Source of the DNA: Nectonema munidae
Lineage: Eukaryota > Nematomorpha > Nectonematoida > Nectonematidae
Assembly (NCBI GenBank): GCA_030549495.1
Contig: JAUIRK010000971.1
Location: 1 to 64,000 of the forward strand
DNA: 64,000 bases
Reading direction: 5' to 3'
Position 1 is the stretch's first letter. The number at the start of each line of letters is the position of its first letter. Made by a program: the position numbers and the translations under genes. Below are positions 1 to 10,772 of the stretch, in pieces. The notes under the pieces are model-generated. The model was not told the DNA's origin. It ran no database searches and saw nothing but the letters and a program-made list of their open reading frames with translations.

Positions 1-1425
1 GAGCTACAAAAAGTGTCACACAGGTTAAACACTTTACCATTTTTTTAGACAAAATCTACTCTACATTTTCACGCTCTCCGAAAAATCACCGCTTGTTGGA
101 GAGTATCGCGACTGACTTGGTGTGTACAACCCGGAAAGTAAGTAAGGTCTTTGATGTTAGGTGGTGCTTTTCTTCATTCTCAGCTGTTGACAGTCTATGG
201 AACAATTATCAGGCTCCTCATGCTCTTTTTTCGAAATCGGATGCAAAGTTGCAGAAACTTGCAAAAATCATGGTGCGTTTTCAAGTTGTTGAACAAATGT
301 GTACCATCAAAGACTGTTTGTATGAGATGAAGACATTAAGCGTGAAGGTAAAATTTTATAAAAATCTCTAACCTCTTTAGTGCATGAGTAAACAACAGAA
401 ATAATCAATAGACCAGTTAAAGAACATAAAATTTTCTACTTTTTACTTTTTGTTTCGATTCAAAACTTACTGCTTTTTCATAAAAAAAATCAATAATTAA
501 GCATAGCAAGTTACACAGGACACAATTATCGGCGTCCTGCAATTTTTTGTTCTCCGCTTCAGCTTATACGAGCGTATACCACAAGGAACAATACTGAGTG
601 TTAAGGGTAAACAGTAAGATTTTACATCTTTGGATAATTAAATAAGTTTCATTATCTTTTCTATTAGTTTGTAACTTTGACAAGAAAGGTATTGAAGAAA
701 TTTTTTCACATGTGTTTATTTTTTTCAGATTCAAAATGAAAACGCCGCTTTAATATCCATTTCGACCGTGATCCTTCGCCTTCGCAAGGTCTTGAAATCT
801 TACAAAGAAACGGGTGGGACGTCTTCGCGCTAACATATGGAACAGTTCGAGAGAGATGGAACATTTAAAGGGATTCCTTTAACCGGATCTTCCCTTTCTA
901 ACTTTAGCAACCAGTTCATCCAAGCTGTGATTGACAATCTCAATTGCAGATTTGACTCGAAGTTGTTAAATGACTGTGTGCACTTGGATCCCAAAAATTG
1001 GCCGAAAATGGAAGAAGAATTGGTAACTTATGGAGACAAGGAGTGATGTATGTGGTTCGATTAAACAAGATGTGATGTCCACTGTATCTGCCTTTCGAAA
1101 TTTTAAATATGGATATTTATCAATTGACTATGAAACCTTTTTACAAGTTATTATATATTCCCTGTTCTCACGGCTGAATGCAAACCTGGGTTTAGTGCGA
1201 TGAATGACATCTGTACATCAGAACGTAATCAGATGAGTGTACATTGTACAAGCATGTGATCCTGTTCCTTTTCTGAACATCAATGGACCCGCGATTTCAC
1301 GGGTAGATTTTACAAAATACGTTCACACTTGTTTAAAAAACCATCGATCTGCAATCAGCCAGGATCGAAAGACAGTTGATGTGTGTGCCTTGTCTTCCAA
1401 GCACCTTCTTTTTTCAAGAAAGTGA
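1..1425 (+). pseudogene. hAT-superfamily transposase (KIAA1586/ZMYM-like), 3' part, decayed
   Basis: This is the C-terminal half of a hAT-type transposase entering from the left edge. Exon A (open from base 3 to 347) reads SRSPKNHRLLESIATDL and then VFDVRWCFSSF, the FDVRW block of KIAA1586-like hAT proteins. A canonical intron (GT at 348, AG at 727-728) follows. The next exon continues with LRKVLKSYKETG, then FERDGTFKGIPL and LDPKNWP. The gene ends with the hAT dimerisation signature GFSAMNDICTSERNQ, NINGP and KNHRSA around 1190-1360. The reading frame changes between blocks and stops intervene, so the copy is dead. It is a plain DNA-transposon gene, possibly a domesticated-type relative. The family call is firm; the exact subfamily is not. 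Confidence 0.75.
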
Positions 1426-1463
1426 ATTTCGAAGAATTTTTCAATTCCACTTTTTTATGTTAA

Positions 1464-1594
1464 CCCATTTACGACAAATGTTCCTATTTTGGAACATAAG
1501 TAATTTCATCTTCGTTTGCTTTTTTCAATGACTTTGAATATAAATCGTCTGCGTTTTTTTTAGATATCGTCTGCTTTGCTTGGCCTTAAATGGG
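1464..1594. mobile_element. TTAA-flanked piggyBac-type MITE, copy 1
   Basis: A 131-bp element lies between TTAA duplications at 1460-1463 and 1595-1598. It starts CCCATTTACGAC, ends AAATGGG, and contains TTCCTATTTTGGAACA and three CGTCTGC/CGTTTGC motifs. The TTAA target and CCC/GGG ends are piggyBac hallmarks. Eight other copies occur in this window. Confidence 0.85.
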
Positions 1595-1598
1595 TTAA

Positions 1599-2685
1599 AA
1601 TAAAGATTAAAATTGTTGTATTGTAAATTGTAATTCTCTTTATCGAGTAAGTAGGTCATTCAATAATATAGCCTAACTCTTGTAGTTTCAGTGTTTATCA
1701 TGACCCATGAATTCTTACTGACACTTTTTTGATCTATAGAACGTATCGTATCCATCTCAAAATGTAGGCAGTATAGTAGCATGTAGCTTTAGACATGATG
1801 CTTTAAAAGCACGTGACTTTTATTTGAAGTTTTAATCTTTTTTGTAGAAGTAGACTTCATGGGACGTTCCCTACAACGTTTGTGTGAAGGGTGATTCCAC
1901 ACAGCAGAGCATCCCCCTCCCCCTCAGTGAAAAATTTCTACTTCGCACCCTGTTTACACTAATGTAATGGATAGGAAAAAACTATAAGTTAAAAGCGTTG
2001 CTGAATTTCAACAATGTAGTCTTTATTGTATACTATTTTCTCATTTATCATATAATGTTTTAAATATAAAACAACTTCAAAAATATTTGCAGGTTAAACT
2101 GAACGGCGTACTAGCACAAGTACTGTGCAGAGCGCATGTAAAAGTGACCTATTTATAGAATTTCGATTAACACTCTAAAACTGAATAATAATGCTAGTAG
2201 TTATGCAAAATAAGAATATAAATGGTAATAATCTCTATATTATTTAATCTTTATTGATTTTTTTTATTTTAAAAAGCCATCTTTTTATTTAATTAACTGG
2301 GTAATTGTAATCTCAGCTGATGAGCTATAAATTTAAAAATTTTCCCTTCTCAAAGGGGGAACTTCTTGTCCACGGTCAAAATATTTTTTCAAACACCCAT
2401 TCTTATCTATCATTACAGCACTTCTTAGTTCATTGGAACATGGTAGATTTTCCATTTAGTCAAGATACGTACTTCCTTCTTATAAGTATGTGGCTTTTCA
2501 TAAGACTACTAAGATGACCAGTTTAAAGAGGGGCTTCAGGAGTTACCATTAACATTTTTTTTTGATTAAACGTTTTCTCTTCAATTTGTTATCAGGTCCT
2601 CCTTCTCTCATACTCATCTTCAAAAATTTTATATTACGTTTTGTTTTTCTTTTTTCTAAATAAATATTTCTTATACTCAACATGA
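1599..2685. other. AT-rich stretch with no recognisable gene
   Basis: Only short frames occur here, including a 65-codon one at 2320-2517 with no recognisable domain. No TIR pair or RNA gene could be seen. A purine/pyrimidine-biased patch with CCCCCTCCCCCTC lies near 1911. Confidence 0.4.
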
Positions 2686-2689
2686 TTGA

Positions 2690-4181
2690 TGAAAGTTTTA
2701 TAAGCAAAAAAAAATATATATAAATTATATACCCATTTTCTGAAAAAATTTGACAGAAATGTTTTTTTGAAAAAACTCATTTTCAAACATACATCATTAA
2801 TTCAAATGTTACTTTTAGATATTTTTTAACATTATTAGCCAAAATTGAGCACAAAAATGAAATAAGCATAGTCGATTTAGTATAAAAAATTTGTTTTAAT
2901 TTGAAGAATATTTTTGGAGAGAATTTTATCCGCAATCATAATTTTGATTCATAATTTTCAATCAACTAGTGGTTTTTATAAATAAAATGATAGATTTAAA
3001 AGCGTTATGCGATTGAAACTCTATTAGAAATATCAATTTTCAAAAGTTTATTTAACCCATTAATTACCATAGAAATCAGACGATATTTAAAAAAACGCAG
3101 AAGATTTATTTTCAAAGTCATTGAAAAAAGCAGACGAAGATGAAATTACTTATGTTCCCAAATGGGAACATTGGGACTTAATGGGTTATGCTAAGTTAAA
3201 AATTCTATGGTGCTAAAATAAAAATTTTATTTAAATGTTTGTGTAATATAATAAACCAGTACAAAAGCTGAATCCATAAGAAAATTTTTATTTAATTATA
3301 AACTCAATCTATAATGAATAATAATGTTTCTAATCAAAAATATATGCACACTTTGATTTCGGAAATGATAAATTTGCTTGATAATAATTGCACATATTCT
3401 TATACTCTAATTGCAAAAACTGAGCCCAAAAATGAAGAGAGCAAGAACGACTTGGTATAAAAAAAGATAAATTTTTTAATAAAATATTTTTAAATATATT
3501 TTTATGACCTAATTCACACATTTCGGTGTCACTTTCATATATTTACAAAGCTAAGATGTGAAAACTAAGTACAGAAATGGAACGAACATACTCGAGTTAG
3601 TATAAATATATATTTCATGTAAAATATTGAATGAAAATATTTTGAGACAATTTTTAGATATAAATCGCAAATTTGATTGGTTCTTTCAAATATTTTTAAA
3701 GCGTAAATGAAAAACTGAGTGCAGAAATGAAAGCACCTTAGCCGACTTAGCATAAAACCTATTTTTATGTAAAATTTGAATCAATATTTTATTAGATATA
3801 TATTTATCACCAATAAAAATTTTGATTGACATTTTCTAAAGAGTATCCATGTTTATTGATAAAATAAAAAATATATATAAGTGTTATGCGTTCAAAACTG
3901 TATATAATTATAAATTTTTAAGGGAGTATATAACATAGACTCCAAGTTATAGGGTTAACTACAGATAATAACAAAATTTTCTTGAAAAATATGAATTTTT
4001 GATTTTAATTAACAATTTTTGACATGAGAGGGTCATTTAACTATCATTAAAATGGTATCAAATTATGTAACTGGAGATGATAAGAAAATCACGTAATTTG
4101 AAGAGATATGAGCCAATTTTGTACAAGTTTTTTAGTTAAGAGAGGGGGAGGGGGACATTTTACGCGCCATCACTAATAGTG
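2690..4181 (-). mobile_element. Large piggyBac-type non-autonomous element, reverse copy, truncated
   Basis: In reverse orientation this matches the left end of the 14401-19341 element: CACTAATAG next to TTAA (4182-4185), then a G-run followed by ACATTTTACGCG, the AGAGGGTCATTTAACTA block and the TGTTATGCGTTCAAACTG block. Inward of that are degenerate ~150-bp tandem units (GCAAATTTGATTG / AAATGAA.CACC / CTTAGTATAAA). A MITE (3056-3185) is inserted in it. The far end is not visible, so the copy is truncated or the end has decayed. It shows that the 4.9-kb element is a family with at least two members. Confidence 0.6.
3056..3185. mobile_element. TTAA-type MITE, copy 2
   Basis: Body CCCATTAATTACC...GGACTTAATGGG, with TTAA at 3052-3055 and a mutated TTAT on the right. 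It lies in opposite orientation to copy 1, with GCAGAAG, GCAGACGA and the TTCCCAAATGGGAA palindrome. It is inserted in the larger TTAA element. Confidence 0.75.
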
Positions 4182-4259
4182 TTAATATACTCCAGTTCCT
4201 CATATATACAGAAGAAAATTAAAATGTTTTGTTGAGTTCTTCACACTCCCAAAGTTTAA

Positions 4260-4740
4260 CTTCTGATCATGATGATAAAAAATGACTATATCAAATCAAA
4301 AGGAAGTGGCTGATTTGATGGATCATAAGGTTTGTACGTTTACTTGGCGACGCAAAAGAAATCAAGGGCCAATTTAAATTAATTATAATTTGATTGGTAT
4401 TTCATGGCACAACGCCTATATTTGGATGAAAAAAGTTGGGTATGACAAATCTAGAAAAGAATTTTTAAAACGTACTTTGGCTGAATCTTTTCCAAATTTG
4501 AGCTTTTAAACTGGAAGACTTTCAAGAACCATTATTACAGCTGGAATACTTGTAGTATTTAAATCATATGATGGATCTGAAAGTTCAGGATAAATACAAA
4601 TCAAACATCCAAACGTTGTTTTGCTTGCAAAAAAATGGACAAGGTCAACCTTTTGTATTTGCAAAAATTCTATATGTGCGAAGCGTAGAAAACAAATTAA
4701 GAAAGAATTTTGTCCAGAATGCAGAGAATCAAAATAATAT
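4260..4740 (+). pseudogene. piggyBac transposase C-terminal remnant
   Basis: Translation gives HNAYIWMKKVGYDKSRKEF, matching the NAYxLYK...SRxEFL block near the C-terminus of piggyBac transposases. It is followed at ~4612-4740 by a cysteine cluster (CFACKK, then CICKNSICAKR and FCPECRESK in a neighbouring frame), which fits the C-terminal cross-brace zinc domain. The D-D-D catalytic core is not recognisable. Multiple frame changes show it is dead. It abuts the TTAA end of the reverse element at 4181 but belongs to a different piggyBac lineage from 6622-8307. Confidence 0.6.
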
Positions 4741-4984
4741 GTATTTAAACTTGTGTGAACTTTCTTTTAAATAAAAGATATAATGAATAATAACACAAGT
4801 CAACGACCTGAAAGTAGTTTCCTAACTTCTCTTAAATTATAAATTTTTATTGTTTTCTAAAACAACTTTTGTTTTTTCACAGCACGTATATTTTTTAAAT
4901 AAGGACAACAAAAATGTTATGTTATATAATAATTTTTATTTTATTTTAATTTACATTTCAATGTCACATAGAAAATGCTTTAAT

Positions 4985-5160
4985 GATTTTGACAATTTTT
5001 GATATATATCTGGCGAATACACTATAAAAAGGGTTGCGGAGTCGAAGATTTTAGCTGGGCGTCGAATTCCTAAAAGTAGTGGGAGAATAAATAGGAGTCG
5101 AAATTTTTTATCCGGCTCTAACTCCCTAACTCCAATAAAATTATTTTTTTGACTTACTTT
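4985..5160. repeat. Dispersed GGAGTCG-rich repeat
   Basis: Contains GGAGTCGAAG, GGCGTCGAATTC and the complementary AACTCCCTAACTCC. Similar GGAGTCG/GACTCC words recur at 26450-26520 and 27140-27200. It looks like a dispersed low-complexity repeat family; no ends or target duplication were found. Confidence 0.35.
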
Positions 5161-5439
5161 TCCTTCTTGCCACCTGCTGAACAATCATCTTGCAGTTTTT
5201 CATGATTTTGATATCTGAAGATAGCAGGTCGGTAGCGTGTGTATTTTCATTTTTATTGTTTGTTTCCATCTGAACATATCATACTTTGTACTACTGTAAT
5301 TTTATTTACTGATTTACACAAATATAAAACAATACATAATTTTGAAAATTATTCTTATAAAACTTGGTGCACTCTTAACATGGCTTCAAAACACAAATCT
5401 GCTGTATTTTAACATTTTAAATTAACCAGTGGTTTCAAT

Positions 5440-5820
5440 TATTATATATATCAATGCCTAACAGATCGAGATGACGAAGAAACAATTCATGGTGTTAAAA
5501 TTATTGCTTCTCGTGGCGTGGTACTTCTAAACTCTAAAGGATATATTCCTACTCTTGCTTCTAACTTGAAAAGACATTTGCGCGCCATTCTGCCATTTTA
5601 AAATTTGTACAAGACAAAGGCAAATGCTCATCTGAGACTCCAGCAGTATCAAAATCTGAAATTTGAATAAAAACGCGCTACATCATCTCTGAAGATTTTT
5701 TGTTAGTGATAAAGTGACTATATCAATGACTCCAGATGCATTCAAAAGAAGCATTTAAAATTACAGTTCTCAATGGCATTTCCACCCGTTTACCACTTTA
5801 CCGCTGTTGCGTATGCGCGA
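5440..5820 (+). pseudogene. BED-finger/hAT transposase N-terminal scrap
   Basis: The translation holds ASNLKRHLRAILPF, a BED-type SNLKRHLxxxH finger remnant. Downstream is SMTPDAFKRSI followed by a weak LNGISTRLP, resembling the TxDxFKRxIxxLIxxxxxPLxFF segment that follows the BED finger in hAT proteins. Frames are broken and the rest of the gene is absent. Call by motif order only. Confidence 0.4.
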
Positions 5821-6335
5821 CAACATCTTAAAAATCCAGTATTTTTAAAATAAAATTTTCAAAAAATTTTTTTTACATAGATAAGTTGCCAATTTATCAT
5901 TCTTTGACTTTTCAATCTAAAACAAATATTATTTATATGCGACAAAAAATCACAGAGCGTCGCAGCACTGGTACTTAATGTGAACATACATTCAATTTAA
6001 AAATTTTAGTTTTAAACTTAGAACAAGTTAAATTTTAAAAATAAAGGTTCTAGTTTACTTTTGTATTAGTTGCATAACAAAAAAAACTTTCTTTGGGTAT
6101 TATAATATTTTTTATTTTAAAATTTAAACTAGTTAAAATTTGATAAATAATATTGTTAATACATTTTAATCATGAGAAACAATTGAATAGTAAAAAACTA
6201 ATTGAATCTAAAAATTTATATCTAAAAAGCGTTAGTAATGTCAAAAATTACTATGAAAAAGTTAAATTTGTGAGATTCAAAAACATTAATTATAGATAAT
6301 TTTCTAATTGAAAAATAAAAGGATAATTACGTTAA

Positions 6336-6455
6336 CCCTTTGAGGACCAGAATTTTGAAGAATAATCGTCTGCTTTTTTTCAATGGAATTTTGTATGTTG
6401 TAAGCAGACGATTATTATTCCTTGCTACACCGCTGTCACACTGATCCTCATGGGG
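6336..6455. mobile_element. TTAA-type MITE, second subfamily
   Basis: A 120-bp body between TTAA at 6332-6335 and 6456-6459 (CCCTTTGAGGACCAG ... CTGATCCTCATGGGG). It holds inverted AATAATCGTCTGC / GCAGACGATTATTATT arms. Its right end (reverse complement CCCCATGAGGATCAGTGTGA) resembles the sequence at 45412-45445 next to the minisatellite, linking it to the piggyBac at 49917. Confidence 0.8.
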
Positions 6456-6621
6456 TTAAAAATGAAAATTATTTAAAGTCAATTTCCTATTTTTGTTTAA
6501 CTTTTTATTTTGAAGTGAATAGATAAAATTATAAAAAAGTTAAAAAATGTATAAAACATAATATACCAAAATGTAAAAAAATAAATTTATTTATAATAAA
6601 AATTATTTTTTATGAAAGATA

Positions 6622-8307
6622 TCAAAGCAATTGACATGTAGGTAGAGCAACGTCACATTTCAGACAAATAAAAGATGTTTGAGATTTACACTGTGCACAT
6701 CTTGTTCTTTTGGTTTTTTTCTTTACAATATAACCAATATTGTCATACCTCGCTTCTTCTTCTGCTCTTTTTGATGCCCATTTACCTCCAAACTTTCTAG
6801 TATTTTTTTCTCGCCCATATTTTTGTAAATTTTCCATCACAACTTGTCTTATAAACTCCACAAAAGTGTATTTCTTATTGCAGATTATTTTGTACAATAC
6901 ATATGCGTTGTAGAAAGAAGCTTGCATCATAAAACCACTAATGGAAAATGCCATTTTTTCGATTGAATTACAGGTCTGTAGTAATTCATTGAGTCAGTAA
7001 AGCCCATATTTTGATTATATAAAATGCACAGAATTAGGAATATCTATATCAACTTTTTTTCTTGAAGAAACGAACCATCTTTTAGCCTTTTTCATTGGAA
7101 AAACACTTGTTACATTAGAGGCAACATTAACGATTGCATTGTCTTTCCATGAAACTACAGAGATTTTTGAAACCATTTCAACTTTAACATTATAAGAACC
7201 TCTTTCTACTAATTTTTTAATCGGTTTTTTCTTATAACACCAGTGAATAAAAATTTTCGTTTTGTTAATTCTTTTATTAGTTATATAGATGTAAAGTAGT
7301 TGTCAGTAAAAAGGTGTTTGTACTTGCAATTTTCATCTATCAGACTTAAAACTACACCTGCGCTAACTCCAAACTCTTTAGGGTAAATAGTTTGAACACC
7401 ACTTTTACCTTGGTATATCCCAAAATTTCGTAAATAACCTACGTCTGTATTAAAACAAAAAACCAAATCTTATCGGTTTGTTCCTCATGGCTTGCTTTAT
7501 TCCAGACCCATAGCCTCCATAATAGGGCACCATGATTTCATCAATATCAAATCTTTTGGAAGCTGGACAGTATTTTTTAAAAAAGTATTTCAAATCTTTA
7601 ACAATTGGTCTTATTTTTAAAATGTTATCATTATTTTTTTCATACTCCTGCTTTAAGTTTGTTCGATCGCAAAAATATATGTATTTTAAAATTTTGAAAA
7701 TCTGTTATGAGACATAGCTTACAAATTGGTTGATTGTTTGTACCGCTATCACCTTCCCAATGCCTACACCTTTTTCGACATTTGACATAACCACTTAAAA
7801 TTATAATGGAAAAAACCCTCAATTCTTCAATACTTATAAAAAAAATTAGAGTTTTTAAAGACCGCATATGTTTTAGAAAACTTAATTTAGAAAAAAAATA
7901 AATTAAAAGTTTTAGAAAAAAAATTAATTAAATACTTGTGAAGCTGATTCAAATGTGGTATTGGAACGAAAAGCAGGTTCCTTATCAGTCCGATGATTTT
8001 GAAGTAGTTTCAAATTCAACACTTCTCCTTCTACCCACGATTCTATATTAGAATCAAAACTTTCATCATAACTTATATCGTCTTCTTCCGCATTGTAAAA
8101 AACAATTTCTGCTTCACTTTCAAGCATATACCGAGAAAAGTTTGAAACATTATTTTCCTGATCGCTTTCATCATCTGCAGAGTCTTCATCGGTTTCAAAA
8201 TTTTTTGATTCACTAGAAGGAGTTGTTATATAAAGTGAAGCTTCTTGATTATTATTAATAAATAAATCAAGGGCTTCATTCAATTCAAAATTAAACTTTT
8301 TTTCCAT
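6622..8307 (-). pseudogene. piggyBac-family transposase, nearly full length but broken
   Basis: Read leftward from 8307, the order is that of a piggyBac transposase. An acidic N-terminal region (8307-7924, DEDSADDESDQENN) comes first, then IEELRVFSIIILSGY (the EIxxFxGIxILSGY block). FDIDEIMVPYYGGYGS and IKQAMRNKP follow, then FNTDVGYLRNFGIYQGK and KYKHLFTDNYFTS carrying DDE-type aspartates, then VSWKDNAIVNVASN. The C-terminus is NAYVLYKIICNKKYTF followed by the cross-brace cysteines RCAQCK...FICLKC...C at 6622-6700. The chain is interrupted by a handful of stops and frame changes. No convincing outer TIRs were found; the MITE at 6336-6455 lies just outside. Confidence 0.85.
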
Positions 8308-9950
8308 TAACTTTTAATAACTTTTGCAAATTACAATCAAGAAACTGTAAAATACTTATAAACAGTAAAAAGAATTTAACTTTCAAAAATGTAAAATGAA
8401 CTCAATGTGCAAAACACGCATTTAAATACGCATGCTAAGAGACAAACGCGTCACTACGGAAAAACTGCTGGTCTATGACATCAAAACACTTTTGGCGTGC
8501 TGATAAAATTCATCTAAAAATAAATCACTACAAACATCAGCTATATGACGTATAAAACAATTATTATCTATGTAATATATTTATTATGAGAAAAATAGCT
8601 ATCAAAAAACGTTTGACATATGACGTTAAAGTACATTTAGTTCATTTACACACATATAGTTTGATAGAAGTGATGTTATAAACTATATGCAAATCATTGC
8701 AACACTGTTTTGTACACACTAATCCCCAGGTCTAAAGTTGGTATTTTTTGAAAGTTAAGACTCAAATCAAAAAATAAAAATTGATTTGGAGATGAAAAAT
8801 ACTATTATCACTTTATTCTTAAAGAAAAAAATCATCTTTTCAATGTTTGATATAAAGTATTTACCGTTAAATTTTTATATTGTTCAGAAAAAAATAATTT
8901 AAATAAAGTAGCACAGTTAATATCAGTTTTATTTTTAAAATATAAATTCTATGGTAAAAAAAACTAGATAAAACTATTTTTAGTGAAAAAAAACAGGTTA
9001 AAACTTTGCGTTGCCTTTTTGCAACAGTGGTATATTTTATTGACAATTTTTACAACTGTAATATGAGAGTCTCAGCCTGGAGTGTTAGCAATAACTGGTT
9101 AACTTGCACGGAAACTAGGAGTGGTTCTAAGCAGAGATACGTTAATTATTTTGCCGTGTTAATGTTAGGTTTGTAGATGAAGAGAAAAAGATGCTCACTA
9201 CATTTTTTGACATCAATATGTATTATCATTTAAACATCGTTTGTTACCAATTATTAATATTATATTTTAAAGAGGTACAGAATATAACAGTATAACTCTC
9301 TTAAACTAAACTCCATAACTTTATCAGTAGTTCCATAATAACCAGCTAACTTATCAACACAACATCTAAAAATAAACCTGCATTCCTTCAATGAAATCAC
9401 AGACTAAAAATTATTATTCACTTACATCTTTATTTTAACTTGACATTACCACGATATCAGAGTAATATTTCCTAAAATTTTGCTATTCTTGAATTTTATA
9501 TGTAAAATTTTTTTGTTCATATTAAAAAAATTAGTATTTACATGCGTTTTGAAAATGGCATAGTGTTTTGATTTTTTTTGAAAATGGTAAAAAAAAAATT
9601 ATAATATCTTGAGGTAATGGATAATAAAATAAATATAATGCTTTTGTCTCTATTCAGTGAACCTCGTATTATACAGTCTCCACTTTTTTTCTACCAACAT
9701 AAAACTTCGGATAAGTTGTAAGCAGCAGTGCCTACTTTGCACGCAGTTTTCCACATCACCCGGGAGGTACTGCGTTAGATGCGTTTTTTTATAGTAGTGT
9801 CGCCTATATCAGCCCTAATCTACTCTGCTTCGTTCTTCTCTTCTCTTCCTAGCGTCTTTTTGCTTATACTTTTACGATTTTTGCTTTGCTTCCCTTTCTT
9901 TTTTTGCTAAACTTTGAAAAATTATGTTTTGGAATGATTGTCTATAGGTA
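8308..9950. other. AT-rich stretch with no recognisable gene
   Basis: No frame with a recognisable domain, no TIR pair and no RNA gene seen. It is probably the outer part of the piggyBac element plus intergenic DNA. Confidence 0.4.
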
Positions 9951-10700
9951 GATATTTTCCCAAAACCATTTTAAAGTTGAATTAAGAGGAAAGAAAAAAT
10001 CTTTTGAAAGGACGATATTGCAAAACATTTTTGATGAAATATACTATATTGTGTTTTAAGGTATTGAAATTGCCAAATAAGTTTTAATTAAATAACAATT
10101 ATGTCTTTTCAGGAATTGAAATCGCCAAATGGGGAAACAGTAATAATAAACAATTAAAACTTTCAGGTTATACATTTTTCTTTTAAAGTTTGAAAAGATT
10201 TAAAAAAATCTAGAAAAATCACTCTTAAAATAAAAGCTTAAAGGGTAAATACTCTGAAATCAATTTTTTTTTCATTAATCGATTTTTATTACGATTTTAT
10301 TGTCTACACAGAGGTTATGATAAAGAAAACACTGCTGATACAGTAACTTTTTAACGTCTGCGTAGACAAATAATCGTATTAAAAATGAAAATAAAATTAA
10401 TCAAAAGAGAACTGATTTCTGAATATTTACCTTTTAAGATTTTATTTGAAGTTATTTTCTCAAGTTTTTTAAATAATTTTGTAACTTGAAAGTCTTTAAT
10501 TGTTTATTATCACTGTCTCCCCATTTGGCAATTTCAACTCCTTGAAAGACATAATTGTTAGTTAATTAAAACATATTTGGCAATTTCAATTCCTTAAAAC
10601 ACAATAGTATATTTCATCAAAAATGTTTTGCAATATCGTCCTTTCAAAAGATTTTTTCTTTCCTCTTAATTCAACCTTAAAATGGTTTGGGGAAGATATG
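9951..10700. repeat. 750-bp near-perfect palindrome (foldback MITE / hairpin)
   Basis: The left arm (9951 to ~10310) and right arm (~10340 to 10700) are reverse complements over their whole length. Examples are AAACCATTTTAAAGTTGAAT near 9963 against ATTCAACCTTAAAATGGTTT near 10668, and GGACGATATTGCAAAACATT in both arms. By eye the outer arms are roughly 90% identical and the inner parts lower. The central loop is only ~20-30 bp around 10325. No clear target duplication. The right edge is 73 bp past the stop codon of the kinase gene, so kinase read-through transcripts could form a long hairpin. Confidence 0.85.
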
Positions 10701-10772
10701 ATTTCTTGAAGATGTATGCGAGTAATGAATTTAACGTAATGATGACATAAATCAAGTGATATGTAGGATAAA

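Noticed and set aside
2690-3960. Separate family of short ORF-bearing repeats
   Set aside because: The frames at 3330-3753 are antisense readings of the degenerate ~150-bp tandem unit of the TTAA element.
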